From: a bacterium ADurb.Bin212
GTDB lineage: Bacteria > Patescibacteriota > UBA1384 > XYA2-FULL-43-10
Direction: 5' to 3'
NCBI GenBank assembly: GCA_002070055.1
Contig: MWCM01000009.1
Location: forward strand, 1-51,280
Length of the DNA stretch: 51,280 nucleotides
The position numbers were made by a program, and so were the translations under genes. Below the pieces are notes generated by a model. The model was not told the origin of the DNA and made no database searches. It saw only the letters and a list, made by a program, of their open reading frames with translations. This document shows, piece by piece, positions 42,485 through 50,709 of this stretch. The stretch's first letter is position 1; every line of letters starts with the position of its first letter.

Positions 42485-43768
42485 TTACTTCTTTTTAGAA
42501 AAGTTGAGTTTTAGAGTTAAGATAAGATCACTGGAGAAAATCTTAGCGGCCAATAAAACAAAAATTACGAATAGTATCAACATATAACCAGCCCCAGCCA
42601 GGACAAAAATATGGTTACCGGTTAATATATTGGGCATGGCAAGAAAAATGTGCGAGAAAGGAATAGAATAAATAATGTATCTAACTCCAATAGACATAGA
42701 ATTCAGGTCCATAAGTAGTGTCAAAAAATATGGAATCATTACTAAAATCATTAACGGAGCAACCACTCCTTGTGCGCTTTTTGCGTCTTCGGCAAAAGCC
42801 CCCAATATCATTGCGATAGATAGTGCAAGCAGAATTGCCAAAAACAGAATTAGACCGAGCTCCAAATACCCAAAGGCTGAGAATTTTAAGCCTAAATCTG
42901 CAGCCAATTGACTCACGTTTTCTCCGCTGCTCACACCAGAAGCCATTCCGCTAATGCCACTGTTCATGTTTCTGATGCCCAACATGTATAATGACGCCAT
43001 AATTAAAGAAACAAATCCGGCTGCTAACATTTTGGATGCCACAATTGCTTTTCTGGATATTGGCAGACTAAGCAATGTTTCAAGCGTTTTGTTTTCTTTT
43101 TCGGTCGCTACCGCTGAAGCAATCATTTGAGCGGCCATAACAATAACGACAAACAAAACAGTAGGCACGGTTGTTGTTTGTCCTAATATAAAACTTAGTA
43201 GCTGGGTCGCATCGCCTTCTTTAATAATACCATTTGCAGAGACGAATTTTTTCACCGTTACCGGTTGTTTTAGCTTGGTGGTATTGCCGGGTCCAATTTT
43301 TTCTCCGAGCAAAGTATTGCTAACCATCTCATTAATAAGAGCCGCAGAGGTTGTGCCGATAATCATTTTTTTGCCCGCCAAAGCACTAAAATTGCTCATC
43401 AAAGAGTAACTTTCAATCGTTGTTTGCCCACCTCCATATACATTGTTTTCAAAACCTTTGGGAATCAATATGCCGGACTGAATATTCTCCTCTTGCATTT
43501 TTATGTTAAGTTCGACATTATCCGTGGCGTCGGTTTCGACTACCGTAGCAACAGGCTCTAAAGATGAGATAATTGAGGCGGACAAATTAGATCGATCCAG
43601 GTCAGCAATTACAATTTTATCTTTAACGCTTTCTTGTTCTTTCATCTGCTTACTTGTAACGTTGCCAATTACAAAAAAGACTACAATCACAGTTAAAAAT
43701 GGCACCCACAATTGTGGTGTTAATAGCTCTTTTATCTCTTTTTTTAATAAAACCCAAAATTTTTTCAT
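42485..43768 (-). CDS. ABC-2 type exporter permease (NatB-like)
   Basis: A 427-residue permease with a first membrane segment (about 20-38), a large external domain (about 45-200), and five or more membrane segments in the C-terminal half. The VATEKENKTLETLLSLPISR stretch is the typical coupling region of NatB/YhaP-like permeases, which pump sodium or unknown substrates out of the cell. The gene overlaps the ATPase gene by four bases (ATGA). Confidence 0.88.
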   Translation of the reverse strand: MKKFWVLLKKEIKELLTPQLWVPFLTVIVVFFVIGNVTSKQMKEQESVKDKIVIADLDRSNLSASIISSLEPVATVVETDATDNVELNIKMQEENIQSGILIPKGFENNVYGGGQTTIESYSLMSNFSALAGKKMIIGTTSAALINEMVSNTLLGEKIGPGNTTKLKQPVTVKKFVSANGIIKEGDATQLLSFILGQTTTVPTVLFVVIVMAAQMIASAVATEKENKTLETLLSLPISRKAIVASKMLAAGFVSLIMASLYMLGIRNMNSGISGMASGVSSGENVSQLAADLGLKFSAFGYLELGLILFLAILLALSIAMILGAFAEDAKSAQGVVAPLMILVMIPYFLTLLMDLNSMSIGVRYIIYSIPFSHIFLAMPNILTGNHIFVLAGAGYMLILFVIFVLLAAKIFSSDLILTLKLNFSKKK

Positions 43769-44490
43769 TGTTTCTTTAGTCTTAAAAATACCTCTTCTAA
43801 GTTTTTAGCATTATGTTTTTCTTTTAACTCTTTAACTGTGCCTGTTTCGATAATTTCGCCTTGATCAATTATGCCTACCATATTTGACAGGTATTCAATT
43901 TCTAGCATGTTGTGACTTGAAACCAGCACAGTTGTGCCGCTCTTTGCATAATTAATAATAATGTTGCGTATTTCCAGCGCGTTGATTACATCCAAACCAC
44001 TTGTTGCCTCGTCTAGAATGGCGAGCTTGGGCTGGCTCATTAAAGCCCTGGCTAACATTACTTTTCGGGTCATGCCTTTTGAATATGTTCCTAACTTATC
44101 TCTAATTCTAGACCCCAAATCAGATATTTCCAAAGCTTTAGAAACATACTCTTTCTGTTTTACGGGGTTGTCGGTATATAGTGCCGCCATTAATTCTAAA
44201 TATCCCAGGCCGGAAAGATTTTTATATGCCCCAACCTCTTCTGGCAGATAACTGATTTTTGACCTGGCTAGATCGGGTTCTTTTTCTATATCAGTTCCAT
44301 CAATAATAATTTGTCCCGATGTAGGATGTAAAATAGTGCTTATCATTTTTAATGTCGTGGATTTACCTGCACCGTTTGGACCTATCAAAGCAAAAATTTC
44401 TCCCTTGGGTATGCAAAAATTTAGACCCTTAACTGCTTCAAAAGAGCCATAGCTTTTTTTGAGATTATTAATTTCTAAAACTTTTTCCAT
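43765..44490 (-). CDS. ABC transporter ATPase (NatA-like)
   Basis: A 241-residue ATPase of the ABC-2 exporter. Walker A is GPNGAGKST (about 38-46), the Q-loop lies in SYLPEEVGAYKNL, the signature is TYSKGMTRKV, a variant of LSGGQ, Walker B is LAILDEATSGLD, and the switch His lies in VSSHNMLE. It pairs with the permease encoded right after it. TATAAT ends seven bases before the ATG and there is no Shine-Dalgarno sequence, so the message is predicted to be leaderless. Confidence 0.93.
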   Translation of the reverse strand: MEKVLEINNLKKSYGSFEAVKGLNFCIPKGEIFALIGPNGAGKSTTLKMISTILHPTSGQIIIDGTDIEKEPDLARSKISYLPEEVGAYKNLSGLGYLELMAALYTDNPVKQKEYVSKALEISDLGSRIRDKLGTYSKGMTRKVMLARALMSQPKLAILDEATSGLDVINALEIRNIIINYAKSGTTVLVSSHNMLEIEYLSNMVGIIDQGEIIETGTVKELKEKHNAKNLEEVFLRLKKQ

Positions 44491-44497
44491 AACATCT

Positions 44498-44525
44498 ATT
44501 ATAGCTTATGGTGCAAAGAATTCAA
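44498..44525 (-). promoter_or_regulatory. Promoter of the ABC exporter operon, leaderless arrangement
   Basis: Minus-strand TTGAAT (44525-44520), 16 bases, TATAAT (44503-44498), then seven bases to the ATG at 44490. Confidence 0.6.
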
Positions 44526-44533
44526 TTTTCTAA

Positions 44534-45130
44534 CTAGATCAAATCGTATTCATCTTTCCAAACAAAACCACCTTTTAGGAACTCTTGCTTCAACTGGAGT
44601 TTAATGTCGCGCAACATTGGTTTTAGCTCTGGAACCTTTGCGACATGTTTATCAGCATAGGTGGCAATAATCTCCGGTACGTCATATGTGGCATATCCCG
44701 TACATACCAAGTGGCTGATTGTTTCCATTTTGTCCATCGCCTTAACGAATTTGGACTCTTCTGTTTCCCCCGCCTCATATTCCATCCAAAGTTTCTTTAT
44801 GTCACGCGACATCTTATCCGACAACATCGCAGCAAGTTGATTAATAGCAACAAGTTCTCTTTGTTCTTTGGCTTCTTTGGTGTCCTTACCGCTAACAATG
44901 TCTCTGTAATCCACATCACCGCAAACCGCTTCTACAACATCATGCACAAGGGCAATCTTTACAGCTCTAAAACGGTCAATGTTCAAATTGAGTTCCTCTG
45001 CAACCATATAAACCATTAAAGATAGCCTCCAAGAATGGTCTGCGCTAGATTCCTTTTCTTTCATTTCTGGAGCAGAAGAAAATCTTCGAACATTTTTTAA
45101 ATTATCTGCTATCTTTAAAAATTCTAACAT
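44534..45130 (-). CDS. HD-domain hydrolase (YfbR/HDDC2-like)
   Basis: A 198-residue HD-domain protein. The metal-binding set is visible as SADHSWRLSLM, ALVHDVVEAVCGDVDY and VKAMDKMETISH, the pattern of the YfbR/HDDC2 5'-deoxynucleotidase group. It probably hydrolyses nucleoside monophosphates; this is inferred from family resemblance. The ribosome site TGAGGCAAA before the ATG is identical to that of hisS. It lies 46 bases after the heliorhodopsin gene. Confidence 0.85.
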   Translation of the reverse strand: MLEFLKIADNLKNVRRFSSAPEMKEKESSADHSWRLSLMVYMVAEELNLNIDRFRAVKIALVHDVVEAVCGDVDYRDIVSGKDTKEAKEQRELVAINQLAAMLSDKMSRDIKKLWMEYEAGETEESKFVKAMDKMETISHLVCTGYATYDVPEIIATYADKHVAKVPELKPMLRDIKLQLKQEFLKGGFVWKDEYDLI

Positions 45131-45176
45131 TTTGCCTCAATAAAAATTTTAATAAACTACTAAAAATATTTACATA

Positions 45177-45956
45177 TTACATTGGCCTTAGTGTGCCAGC
45201 AAAGACTTGCCATGCAAGAAGCGTTTTGGCAACCAAGCTCAAAATTATATATGCTTTTTCACCATACAAATAATCCGCCCACTTTCCAACTTTTTTGTAT
45301 TGCAATACCTGGTTGATTGCAAATGTGTTAAAGAACACAAAAATTGAAAAATATATCCAATAAACAAAGTCTGGTGCTCGATATTCCCCCTCGCCTGCTG
45401 CAAATAGATATATAGCTATCGCAATCCAAGGGATTATGCCTGCAATACATCCGAAAATAAATGAAGTCCAATCTGTTTTATTTGTTGATTGATTGTGAAG
45501 CTCCATCATCCAACCGAATAAAATCATTGAGGCATTAAGGCCGACCAAAGCAATTAACGCTGCCAAATCATATATACCAACAAGCATTGCGATGATAACA
45601 AGCATCAAAGTTGAGGAAAACGCATACTCCACCCATCTGGCGATATTGATATGCTGACTTAAATTCTTTAAATACCACTTATTTAAGACTGTCGATACTA
45701 AGAAGTGAGCAATTGCTGACATTATAAGAAAAGCGGCTACTGCAGGACCGATTCTTAAGTTAAATATGGTTTCCGCAACTGGTTTTAAGGACTGGCTCTT
45801 AATATCAAAATTCAAAAAGTTTCCAATGACAGGTATTGAAAAACTTGATGAGAGTAGAAGCATAGCCACTCCCTGTGACAGATGCAAAAAGCCCATTCCA
45901 ATATTCCACTTGCGAAGACTGTTCGCTTGTTTTTGATCAGTTTGAATCTTGGCCAT
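45177..45956 (-). CDS. Heliorhodopsin
   Basis: A 259-residue seven-helix retinal protein. Helix 3 has RWVEYAFSS with the Schiff-base counterion Glu110, helix 7 has SLVAKTLLAWQVFAGTLRP with the retinal-binding Lys244; both are offset by three from Glu107 and Lys241 of the reference heliorhodopsin 48C12. The GLNASMILFGWMMELHNQ and FNTFAINQVLQYKKVGKWADYLYGE segments are also hallmarks of the family and not of type-1 proton pumps. The N terminus faces the cytoplasm in this family. A TATAAT (45980-45975) and AAGGAG precede the ATG. No retinal synthesis gene is in the window, so retinal may come from outside or from elsewhere in the genome. The role is unknown; sensing or lipid/stress functions are proposed for the family. 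Confidence 0.95.
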   Translation of the reverse strand: MAKIQTDQKQANSLRKWNIGMGFLHLSQGVAMLLLSSSFSIPVIGNFLNFDIKSQSLKPVAETIFNLRIGPAVAAFLIMSAIAHFLVSTVLNKWYLKNLSQHINIARWVEYAFSSTLMLVIIAMLVGIYDLAALIALVGLNASMILFGWMMELHNQSTNKTDWTSFIFGCIAGIIPWIAIAIYLFAAGEGEYRAPDFVYWIYFSIFVFFNTFAINQVLQYKKVGKWADYLYGEKAYIILSLVAKTLLAWQVFAGTLRPM

Positions 45957-46010
45957 TTTTCTCCTTTATTCCTTATTATAACTACAATATAAGATTATCG
46001 AATAACACGA

Positions 46011-46505
46011 CTATATAAAATCGTTTTTGATCATAGAAAACACCCCGCAAAAGACAACAATACAGTCTTCAAAAGTTAATACTTTTTTATCACAAGAAAT
46101 AATTCCTTCTCTACCATAGGAAAGATTAGTCTTAGCTGTAGATCTGACGCGATATTTGTGGTCGTCAAATAATATTTCAAGGTATGAGGCATTCTGATCA
46201 TATACATACTCTATATTTAATGATTTTTTGCCAAGATGTATTCTTGCCATTCTCTTTCGAGTAATAATAAAACTACAAAGCTCAGCAATTATATCTCCTT
46301 GCTCGTCGCGTATACTCCATTTCCTTTGATCAGGAAAGCCCATCTTAAAAAGATACACCCTGTCATAAATTTTTAGTGAAAACTTGTTTGACCATGGCCA
46401 TACAATATATGAACTTAAAGATTCAACCAGCACTTTTCCATCTTCATCAAATATTTCGAATCTGGCCCCGAACCATCCACTAATCTTAAAGGATAATTTT
46501 TTCAT
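46011..46505 (-). CDS. Beta-rich unknown protein upstream of heliorhodopsin
   Basis: A 164-residue protein without signal peptide or clear membrane helix. It consists of alternating strands with Trp-rich turns (FEIFDEDGKVLVES, then YLFKMGFPDQRKWSIRDEQG), which recalls the LURP-one/Tubby-like fold of lipid-binding proteins; this is a weak similarity seen by eye. The C terminus is more hydrophobic. Its ATG touches the stop of the alpha/beta hydrolase gene, so the two are coupled. It lies 54 bases before the heliorhodopsin gene. Confidence 0.65.
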   Translation of the reverse strand: MKKLSFKISGWFGARFEIFDEDGKVLVESLSSYIVWPWSNKFSLKIYDRVYLFKMGFPDQRKWSIRDEQGDIIAELCSFIITRKRMARIHLGKKSLNIEYVYDQNASYLEILFDDHKYRVRSTAKTNLSYGREGIISCDKKVLTFEDCIVVFCGVFSMIKNDFI

Positions 46506-47186
46506 TTATTGTAAACAATTAATAATTGTTTGATTTACTTTTTCGGTTTCATCCTGGTTGTGTCTGTAATCATGGCCGATTCCCGACATCACTATCAGCT
46601 CTTTGGGATAATTCGCAACGTCGTAGATGTCCTTCAATTGCTTTGGCGCAACACAATCATCCACTTCTCCGGCAATTAATATCAGCCTGCCTTTAAGCTT
46701 ACTGATCTCAAGTGTGACATCATATTGCATCGAATCCTCAATAAATGAAAATGGCAATGTAAATTCCCGTTGTTTTTTAGGGTTCTGGGGCAAATCCCTA
46801 TTAGATATCTTGTATCCCCTTTCTCTCCAACTATTAATTTTAGCCATGTTTTCGTCCCGAATATATGTAGTCGGGCACATAATGCCCACGGCAGTTGTGA
46901 CACTTGGATTCCGCGAGGCATAAAGTAAAGCAATACTTCCACCCAAACTGTGTCCTGCGAGTAATATCTCTTGGTAATTCTGATGTTTATTGATCTCATT
47001 ATCAACATCAGCCAAGTAGCTGGTGATAGAGTATTTACTGGCATCGCCATCTCCCTCCCAAGTGCCCGTTGGATTGATGCGAACAACACTATAACCCAGA
47101 ATACTTAATTTATTATCCAGGTCAACAAGATGGGCATAATCCTTAGAGTCCAAGAAACCTGGTAGCAAAATGGCTGTTTTATTCAT
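46506..47186 (-). CDS. Alpha/beta hydrolase
   Basis: A 226-residue alpha/beta hydrolase. The nucleophile is Ser80 in LAGHSLGGS, the oxyanion loop LLPGFLDSKD lies near the N terminus, the acid is likely in LIAGEVDDCVAP, and the base His lies in SGIGHDYRH. Esterase, lipase or peptidase activity are all possible. It lies 24 bases after the S66 peptidase gene. Confidence 0.85.
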   Translation of the reverse strand: MNKTAILLPGFLDSKDYAHLVDLDNKLSILGYSVVRINPTGTWEGDGDASKYSITSYLADVDNEINKHQNYQEILLAGHSLGGSIALLYASRNPSVTTAVGIMCPTTYIRDENMAKINSWRERGYKISNRDLPQNPKKQREFTLPFSFIEDSMQYDVTLEISKLKGRLILIAGEVDDCVAPKQLKDIYDVANYPKELIVMSGIGHDYRHNQDETEKVNQTIINCLQ

Positions 47187-47210
47187 TTTAGTAAATGTGG
47201 CTGATAAGTA

Positions 47211-48197
47211 TTAGTGTTTTGTGATTGTAATTGAGGCACACTTTTTCGATGTCATTATATTCACTTCCCCACCAACAGGGAATGTAATTTTGGGATCAGT
47301 ATGACCAAAATCTACATCGTAAATTATTGGCATGCTGTGTAGTTCTTTTTTTGATCTAATTATCTGCTCAATTAGCGAGGGTGTCATTTCGCTCGCCACC
47401 TGAAAACGGCCTATAACCATCCCCTTTACGCCAGAAAAATCCGGTTGGTGAATGAGTGACTGCAAGTCCCTATCAAAAGTAACAGCGTTTGATTCGTAGT
47501 CATCTTCGATAAACACTATTGAGTTGTGAAGTGATGGCATATACTCTGTGCCTTGGAGTAAATTAAGAGTGCATAGATTGCCACCAATTATTGTACCCTC
47601 AGCCTCACCCTCATAAACAACCCTAAAGCCCTTATTGTTAAAATACTTGGCGTCATTCTGATTCTTCCACCACTTACGGTCGTCCCACCTTGCACTAGCT
47701 TCAACATTTATTGGATCGTTATTAAACATACATTTTTTAAAATAGCCAATTGTGTAATCGCTATCGCGCAATTTACCAAAAGTCGAAAATGCCGGTCCGG
47801 AATAATTTACAAGTCCGGTTTTGGCATAAATGGCATTATTGAGCGCGGTTATGTCAGAGAATCCACAAAATATTTTTGGGTTGGTGCGAATAAGCTCCCA
47901 GTCAAGATAGCTAAGCAGTTGGTTTGAATTAAACCCGCCAATAACAGAGATTACTGCTTTAACTTTTGTATCGCTAAAAGCACTATGTAGATCCTCAACA
48001 CGCGATTTAATACTGCTAGATCTAAAATCATCACACTCATCTATGTGCTTTGCAAACTCTAAATTTAGCCCAAGGTCAGACAAGCACTTCTCGGCGATTT
48101 GCCTCGTTTGATCTTCGATAACCTTCATAGATCTGGACGGGGCAACAACCCTTATGGTATCACCTTTTTTTAATTTTTCTGCAAATATTTTTTTCAT
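47211..48197 (-). CDS. S66 family peptidase (LD-carboxypeptidase/MccF-like)
   Basis: A 328-residue protein from the ATG at 48197; a TTG start four codons earlier is less likely because the family normally begins close to LKKGDTIRVVAPS. The nucleophile is Ser114 in GFSDITAL, the Glu lies in VFIEDDYE, and the His lies in DVDFGHTDPKI. Family members recycle murein tetrapeptides by cutting L,D bonds, or inactivate microcin C-like compounds. It lies three codons or so after the HIT gene and is probably co-transcribed with it. Confidence 0.9.
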   Translation of the reverse strand: MKKIFAEKLKKGDTIRVVAPSRSMKVIEDQTRQIAEKCLSDLGLNLEFAKHIDECDDFRSSSIKSRVEDLHSAFSDTKVKAVISVIGGFNSNQLLSYLDWELIRTNPKIFCGFSDITALNNAIYAKTGLVNYSGPAFSTFGKLRDSDYTIGYFKKCMFNNDPINVEASARWDDRKWWKNQNDAKYFNNKGFRVVYEGEAEGTIIGGNLCTLNLLQGTEYMPSLHNSIVFIEDDYESNAVTFDRDLQSLIHQPDFSGVKGMVIGRFQVASEMTPSLIEQIIRSKKELHSMPIIYDVDFGHTDPKITFPVGGEVNIMTSKKCASITITKH

Positions 48198-48212
48198 CCT
48201 ACGGATCAAAAT

Positions 48213-48710
48213 TTAATCAGATATTTTTTTAAGATTTTCGCCTAAAAGCTTTAATTTTTCGCCATCTGCCATGGGTCCACCGCCGGAAGATATCCAACCT
48301 TCATATTTGGGGAACCAGAACTCTTTTCCGCTTAAAATTTGCTTCCACTCACCTTTTTTCATGTAACCAGTTCCGTGCATCGGTGAGAGTTTGATGTGTG
48401 CGTGGTCGATGCCGGTGCCCTCCATTATTACGCCAACCCTGCCAACATCTTCGAAATATCTCTCCAAAACTCCGGCAACTTTTTTTGCGGCGATTATAAA
48501 TCGTTGCAAAACGTCATCAGGCATTTTCATTACATCACTACCATAATGCTTTTTGGGAATAACACAGCTAAATCCCTCCGTGTTTGGGTCTATTGATAAA
48601 AATGCCATAAATTCATCGTCTTGCCAGTAGATATTTGCAGGTATCCTGCCAGCAACTATTTCACAAAAAACGCATGTATTATTTTTACTTTTGGGGTCGT
48701 ATTTGGCCAT
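48213..48710 (-). CDS. HIT family protein with altered triad
   Basis: A 165-residue nucleotide hydrolase/transferase-like protein. It opens with CVFCEIVAGRIPA, the standard HIT start, with CxxC as part of a possible zinc site. The triad region reads His103-Ala-His105-Ile-Lys107, so the middle nucleophilic His (His112 in HINT1) is kept while the third His is Lys. A C-terminal stretch with GTGYMKKGEW extends past the usual end. Activity is therefore uncertain. Confidence 0.85.
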   Translation of the reverse strand: MAKYDPKSKNNTCVFCEIVAGRIPANIYWQDDEFMAFLSIDPNTEGFSCVIPKKHYGSDVMKMPDDVLQRFIIAAKKVAGVLERYFEDVGRVGVIMEGTGIDHAHIKLSPMHGTGYMKKGEWKQILSGKEFWFPKYEGWISSGGGPMADGEKLKLLGENLKKISD

Positions 48711-48782
48711 TACATACTTTCATTAATAGTTAATTACTACAAATATACTCCGCGCAGATGATTTTTCAAGTTCAAGCGCATA

Positions 48783-48811
48783 TTGACAAGATCAATAATA
48801 TGTGCTAATGT
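48783..48811 (+). promoter_or_regulatory. Promoter of the putative small RNA
   Basis: TTGACA (48783-48788), 17 bases, TAATGT (48806-48811), with TG one base before the -10. The first bases after the -35 (TTGACAAG) and the TGC before the -10 resemble the promoter at 1116. Confidence 0.65.
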
Positions 48812-48817
48812 GATTGC

Positions 48818-48925
48818 TTGGAATGACTAAACAAAGTTATCAAAAGAGAATAGTGCCAAGAAGTCGAGCAAAGGACCGACTGCATATTTCATTAAATATC
48901 AATGAGGCATAGGCCTCATTTTTTG
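48818..48925 (+). ncRNA. Putative structured small RNA of about 105 bases
   Basis: Between a consensus promoter and an intrinsic terminator lies a stretch with no convincing reading frame and four stems: CTTGG (48817-48821) with CCAAG (48856-48860), AGTCG (48862-48866) with CGACT (48877-48881), ATATTT (48884-48889) with AAATAT (48894-48899), and the terminator AATGAGGC (48901-48908) with GCCTCATT (48913-48920) plus T-run. I could not match it to 6S, SRP, tmRNA or a riboswitch class. It may be a free small RNA or an attenuated leader of the CYTH-AAA gene. Confidence 0.5.
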
Positions 48926-49087
48926 TATATATCGATTAAAGATGTCCAAAGAAACAGCTAAATTTAAGGCGACCAAAAATACCATAATGCAGTCAAAAGA
49001 GTGCTACCTGATTCGAAATTTCTTACGTAAACGCAAGCCGCGATATATGGCAGGTTTAATAGATAGCGACAAAATTAATATAATAAG

Positions 49088-49120
49088 AAAAACGATCTCC
49101 GAAATGGAGGTCGTTTTTTT
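49088..49120 (+). terminator. Second intrinsic terminator before the CYTH-AAA gene
   Basis: AACGATCTCC (49091-49100) pairs with GGAGGTCGTT (49106-49115), with one G-T wobble, followed by seven T residues. Together with 48901-48925 it forms two terminators in series upstream of the gene at 49252. Bases 49121-49251 hold no other clear feature. Confidence 0.8.
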
Positions 49121-49251
49121 AAATCCAACAAATTGCGTCACAGACGACTGTTCTAAAACAAATGACGAAACAATATGTCCCCGCTCAAGCGACTTGCAGA
49201 ACATCTTACCACAAATAGCTAGTAAGTTTATTAAATATAGAAAGGATCAAA

Positions 49252-50583
49252 GTGAAAGAAAGAGAGATGAAGTATCTGCCCGAAAAGCAACATTTTTGTG
49301 GCAAAGGAGGAAAGCGAATTAGACAGGTCTATTTAGATCTGGAGAATACGGAACTGCTTGAAATAATTAAGCCGTTGCTCGGCACAACCGAGGTGGAACA
49401 AGTTAGCGAAGTGAGGGTTCGGCAAAAAGCAGATGAACAAAATACCAGTTTCACTCTAACGGCAAAAAGCGCGGGAGGAGAAGTTAGGGAGGAGTATGAG
49501 GTAGAAATTAATGAACAGCGTTTCCGAGAATTATTAAAATTCGGCAGCATGGGCGAAATATCAAAAGAACGCTTTGACTGTGAGATTGTTGAGGGAGTTA
49601 TTGCAGAAGTGGATGTTTACCATGGAAAACTTGAGGGCCTAGTAACCATAGAGGTTGAATACGATGCTGAGAGCATTTCGCAAGCTGAAGTAGAAGCACT
49701 AATACAAAACTTTGCAGGCAAAGGAGAGGTTGTAAGTGAGTATCAAAGCTACAAAAACAAGAATTTAGCTAAAGCCGAGAGCTTAAATGAGGTATATAGA
49801 GCTTTTGACAAAGAAAAAATTGAGAAAAACACCGAAACAAAAACCGAGAGAAGTCGTCCACAGGTTAAAAAGATCGCCATAACCGGCGGTCCATGCGCTG
49901 GAAAATCACAAGTTATGGAGGCGCTAAAGACAGAGTTTGGCGACAAACTTCACATCCTAGGTGAAGTTGCTACACAACTTTTGGAGATCCCATACGAACA
50001 GGGAGGAATAGGGGTACCTGGCAAAGATGTAGAATGGAGCCCCGAGTGGCAAAGCGAGTTTCAAAGAAGAGTAATTGAAAAACAACTCGAAGACGAAACT
50101 CTGCTGGTGCAGATAGCAAGTCTGAGCCAAGAAGGCTCTGTATTACTATGCGACAGAGGTATATTGGACGGAGCTGCGTACACAGAGGGAGGCCGAGATA
50201 ACTTCTTGGCCCAACAACGAATCGGTCTTGCACAGTGCTTCGAGCTTTACGACGCAGTGATCCACCTAAACTCACTGGCAACCGACAATCCCGAAATGTA
50301 CGAAGAGCTTAAGCATACCAACCCGAGTCGCTTTGAAGATGGTGAAAGTGCTAGAGCCCTAGATGAAGCGATTGCCGAAGCCTACTGCGGACACGAAGCA
50401 CTAATAAGAATACCGGCTCAACCTAGTATTGAAGACAAAATAGCCTACTGTAAACAGATAATAGAAAATATTGGCGGGCTAATAATTGAACAAAATCTGG
50501 AAAAGACACGCACTGAGCACATACACAATACAGAGATTCACAATGAGATACGTCAAGAAAAAGACTTACACAAAAATAGTTAG
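49252..50583 (+). CDS. CYTH domain-AAA ATPase fusion protein
   Basis: A 443-residue fusion. Residues 1-140 form a CYTH (triphosphate tunnel) domain: the ExExK motif is Glu3-Glu5-Lys7, followed by KRIRQVYLD, VRVRQKADE, EEYEVEI and the EVDVYHGKLEGLVTIEVEY strand. Residues about 205-420 form a P-loop domain with Walker A GGPCAGKS (212-219) and a Walker B-like LLCDRGILDGAAY, as in NadR- or AAA_28-type nucleotide kinases. A charged linker joins them. CYTH domains hydrolyse triphosphates such as thiamine triphosphate or polyphosphate, or make cyclic AMP. The start is the GTG at 49252: AAGGA lies before it, and a later start would remove Glu3. The substrate of either half is unknown. Confidence 0.88.
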   Translation: MKEREMKYLPEKQHFCGKGGKRIRQVYLDLENTELLEIIKPLLGTTEVEQVSEVRVRQKADEQNTSFTLTAKSAGGEVREEYEVEINEQRFRELLKFGSMGEISKERFDCEIVEGVIAEVDVYHGKLEGLVTIEVEYDAESISQAEVEALIQNFAGKGEVVSEYQSYKNKNLAKAESLNEVYRAFDKEKIEKNTETKTERSRPQVKKIAITGGPCAGKSQVMEALKTEFGDKLHILGEVATQLLEIPYEQGGIGVPGKDVEWSPEWQSEFQRRVIEKQLEDETLLVQIASLSQEGSVLLCDRGILDGAAYTEGGRDNFLAQQRIGLAQCFELYDAVIHLNSLATDNPEMYEELKHTNPSRFEDGESARALDEAIAEAYCGHEALIRIPAQPSIEDKIAYCKQIIENIGGLIIEQNLEKTRTEHIHNTEIHNEIRQEKDLHKNS

Positions 50584-50709
50584 GCTCTCCGATTACAAAT
50601 TCAACAAAAAATCCTTACAATCTATGCTTGATTAATAACTGTTAATATGTTAAAGAATAATTGCTGACAACGATCGAGACGCAAGAATCGAGAGAAGGGA
50701 GGCATATTA

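Noticed and set aside
48942-49322. 126-residue reading frame on the plus strand
   Set aside because: It spans the strong terminator at 49088-49120, has no ribosome site, and its end overlaps the start of the better supported CYTH-AAA gene in another frame. A short real peptide in its first half cannot be excluded.
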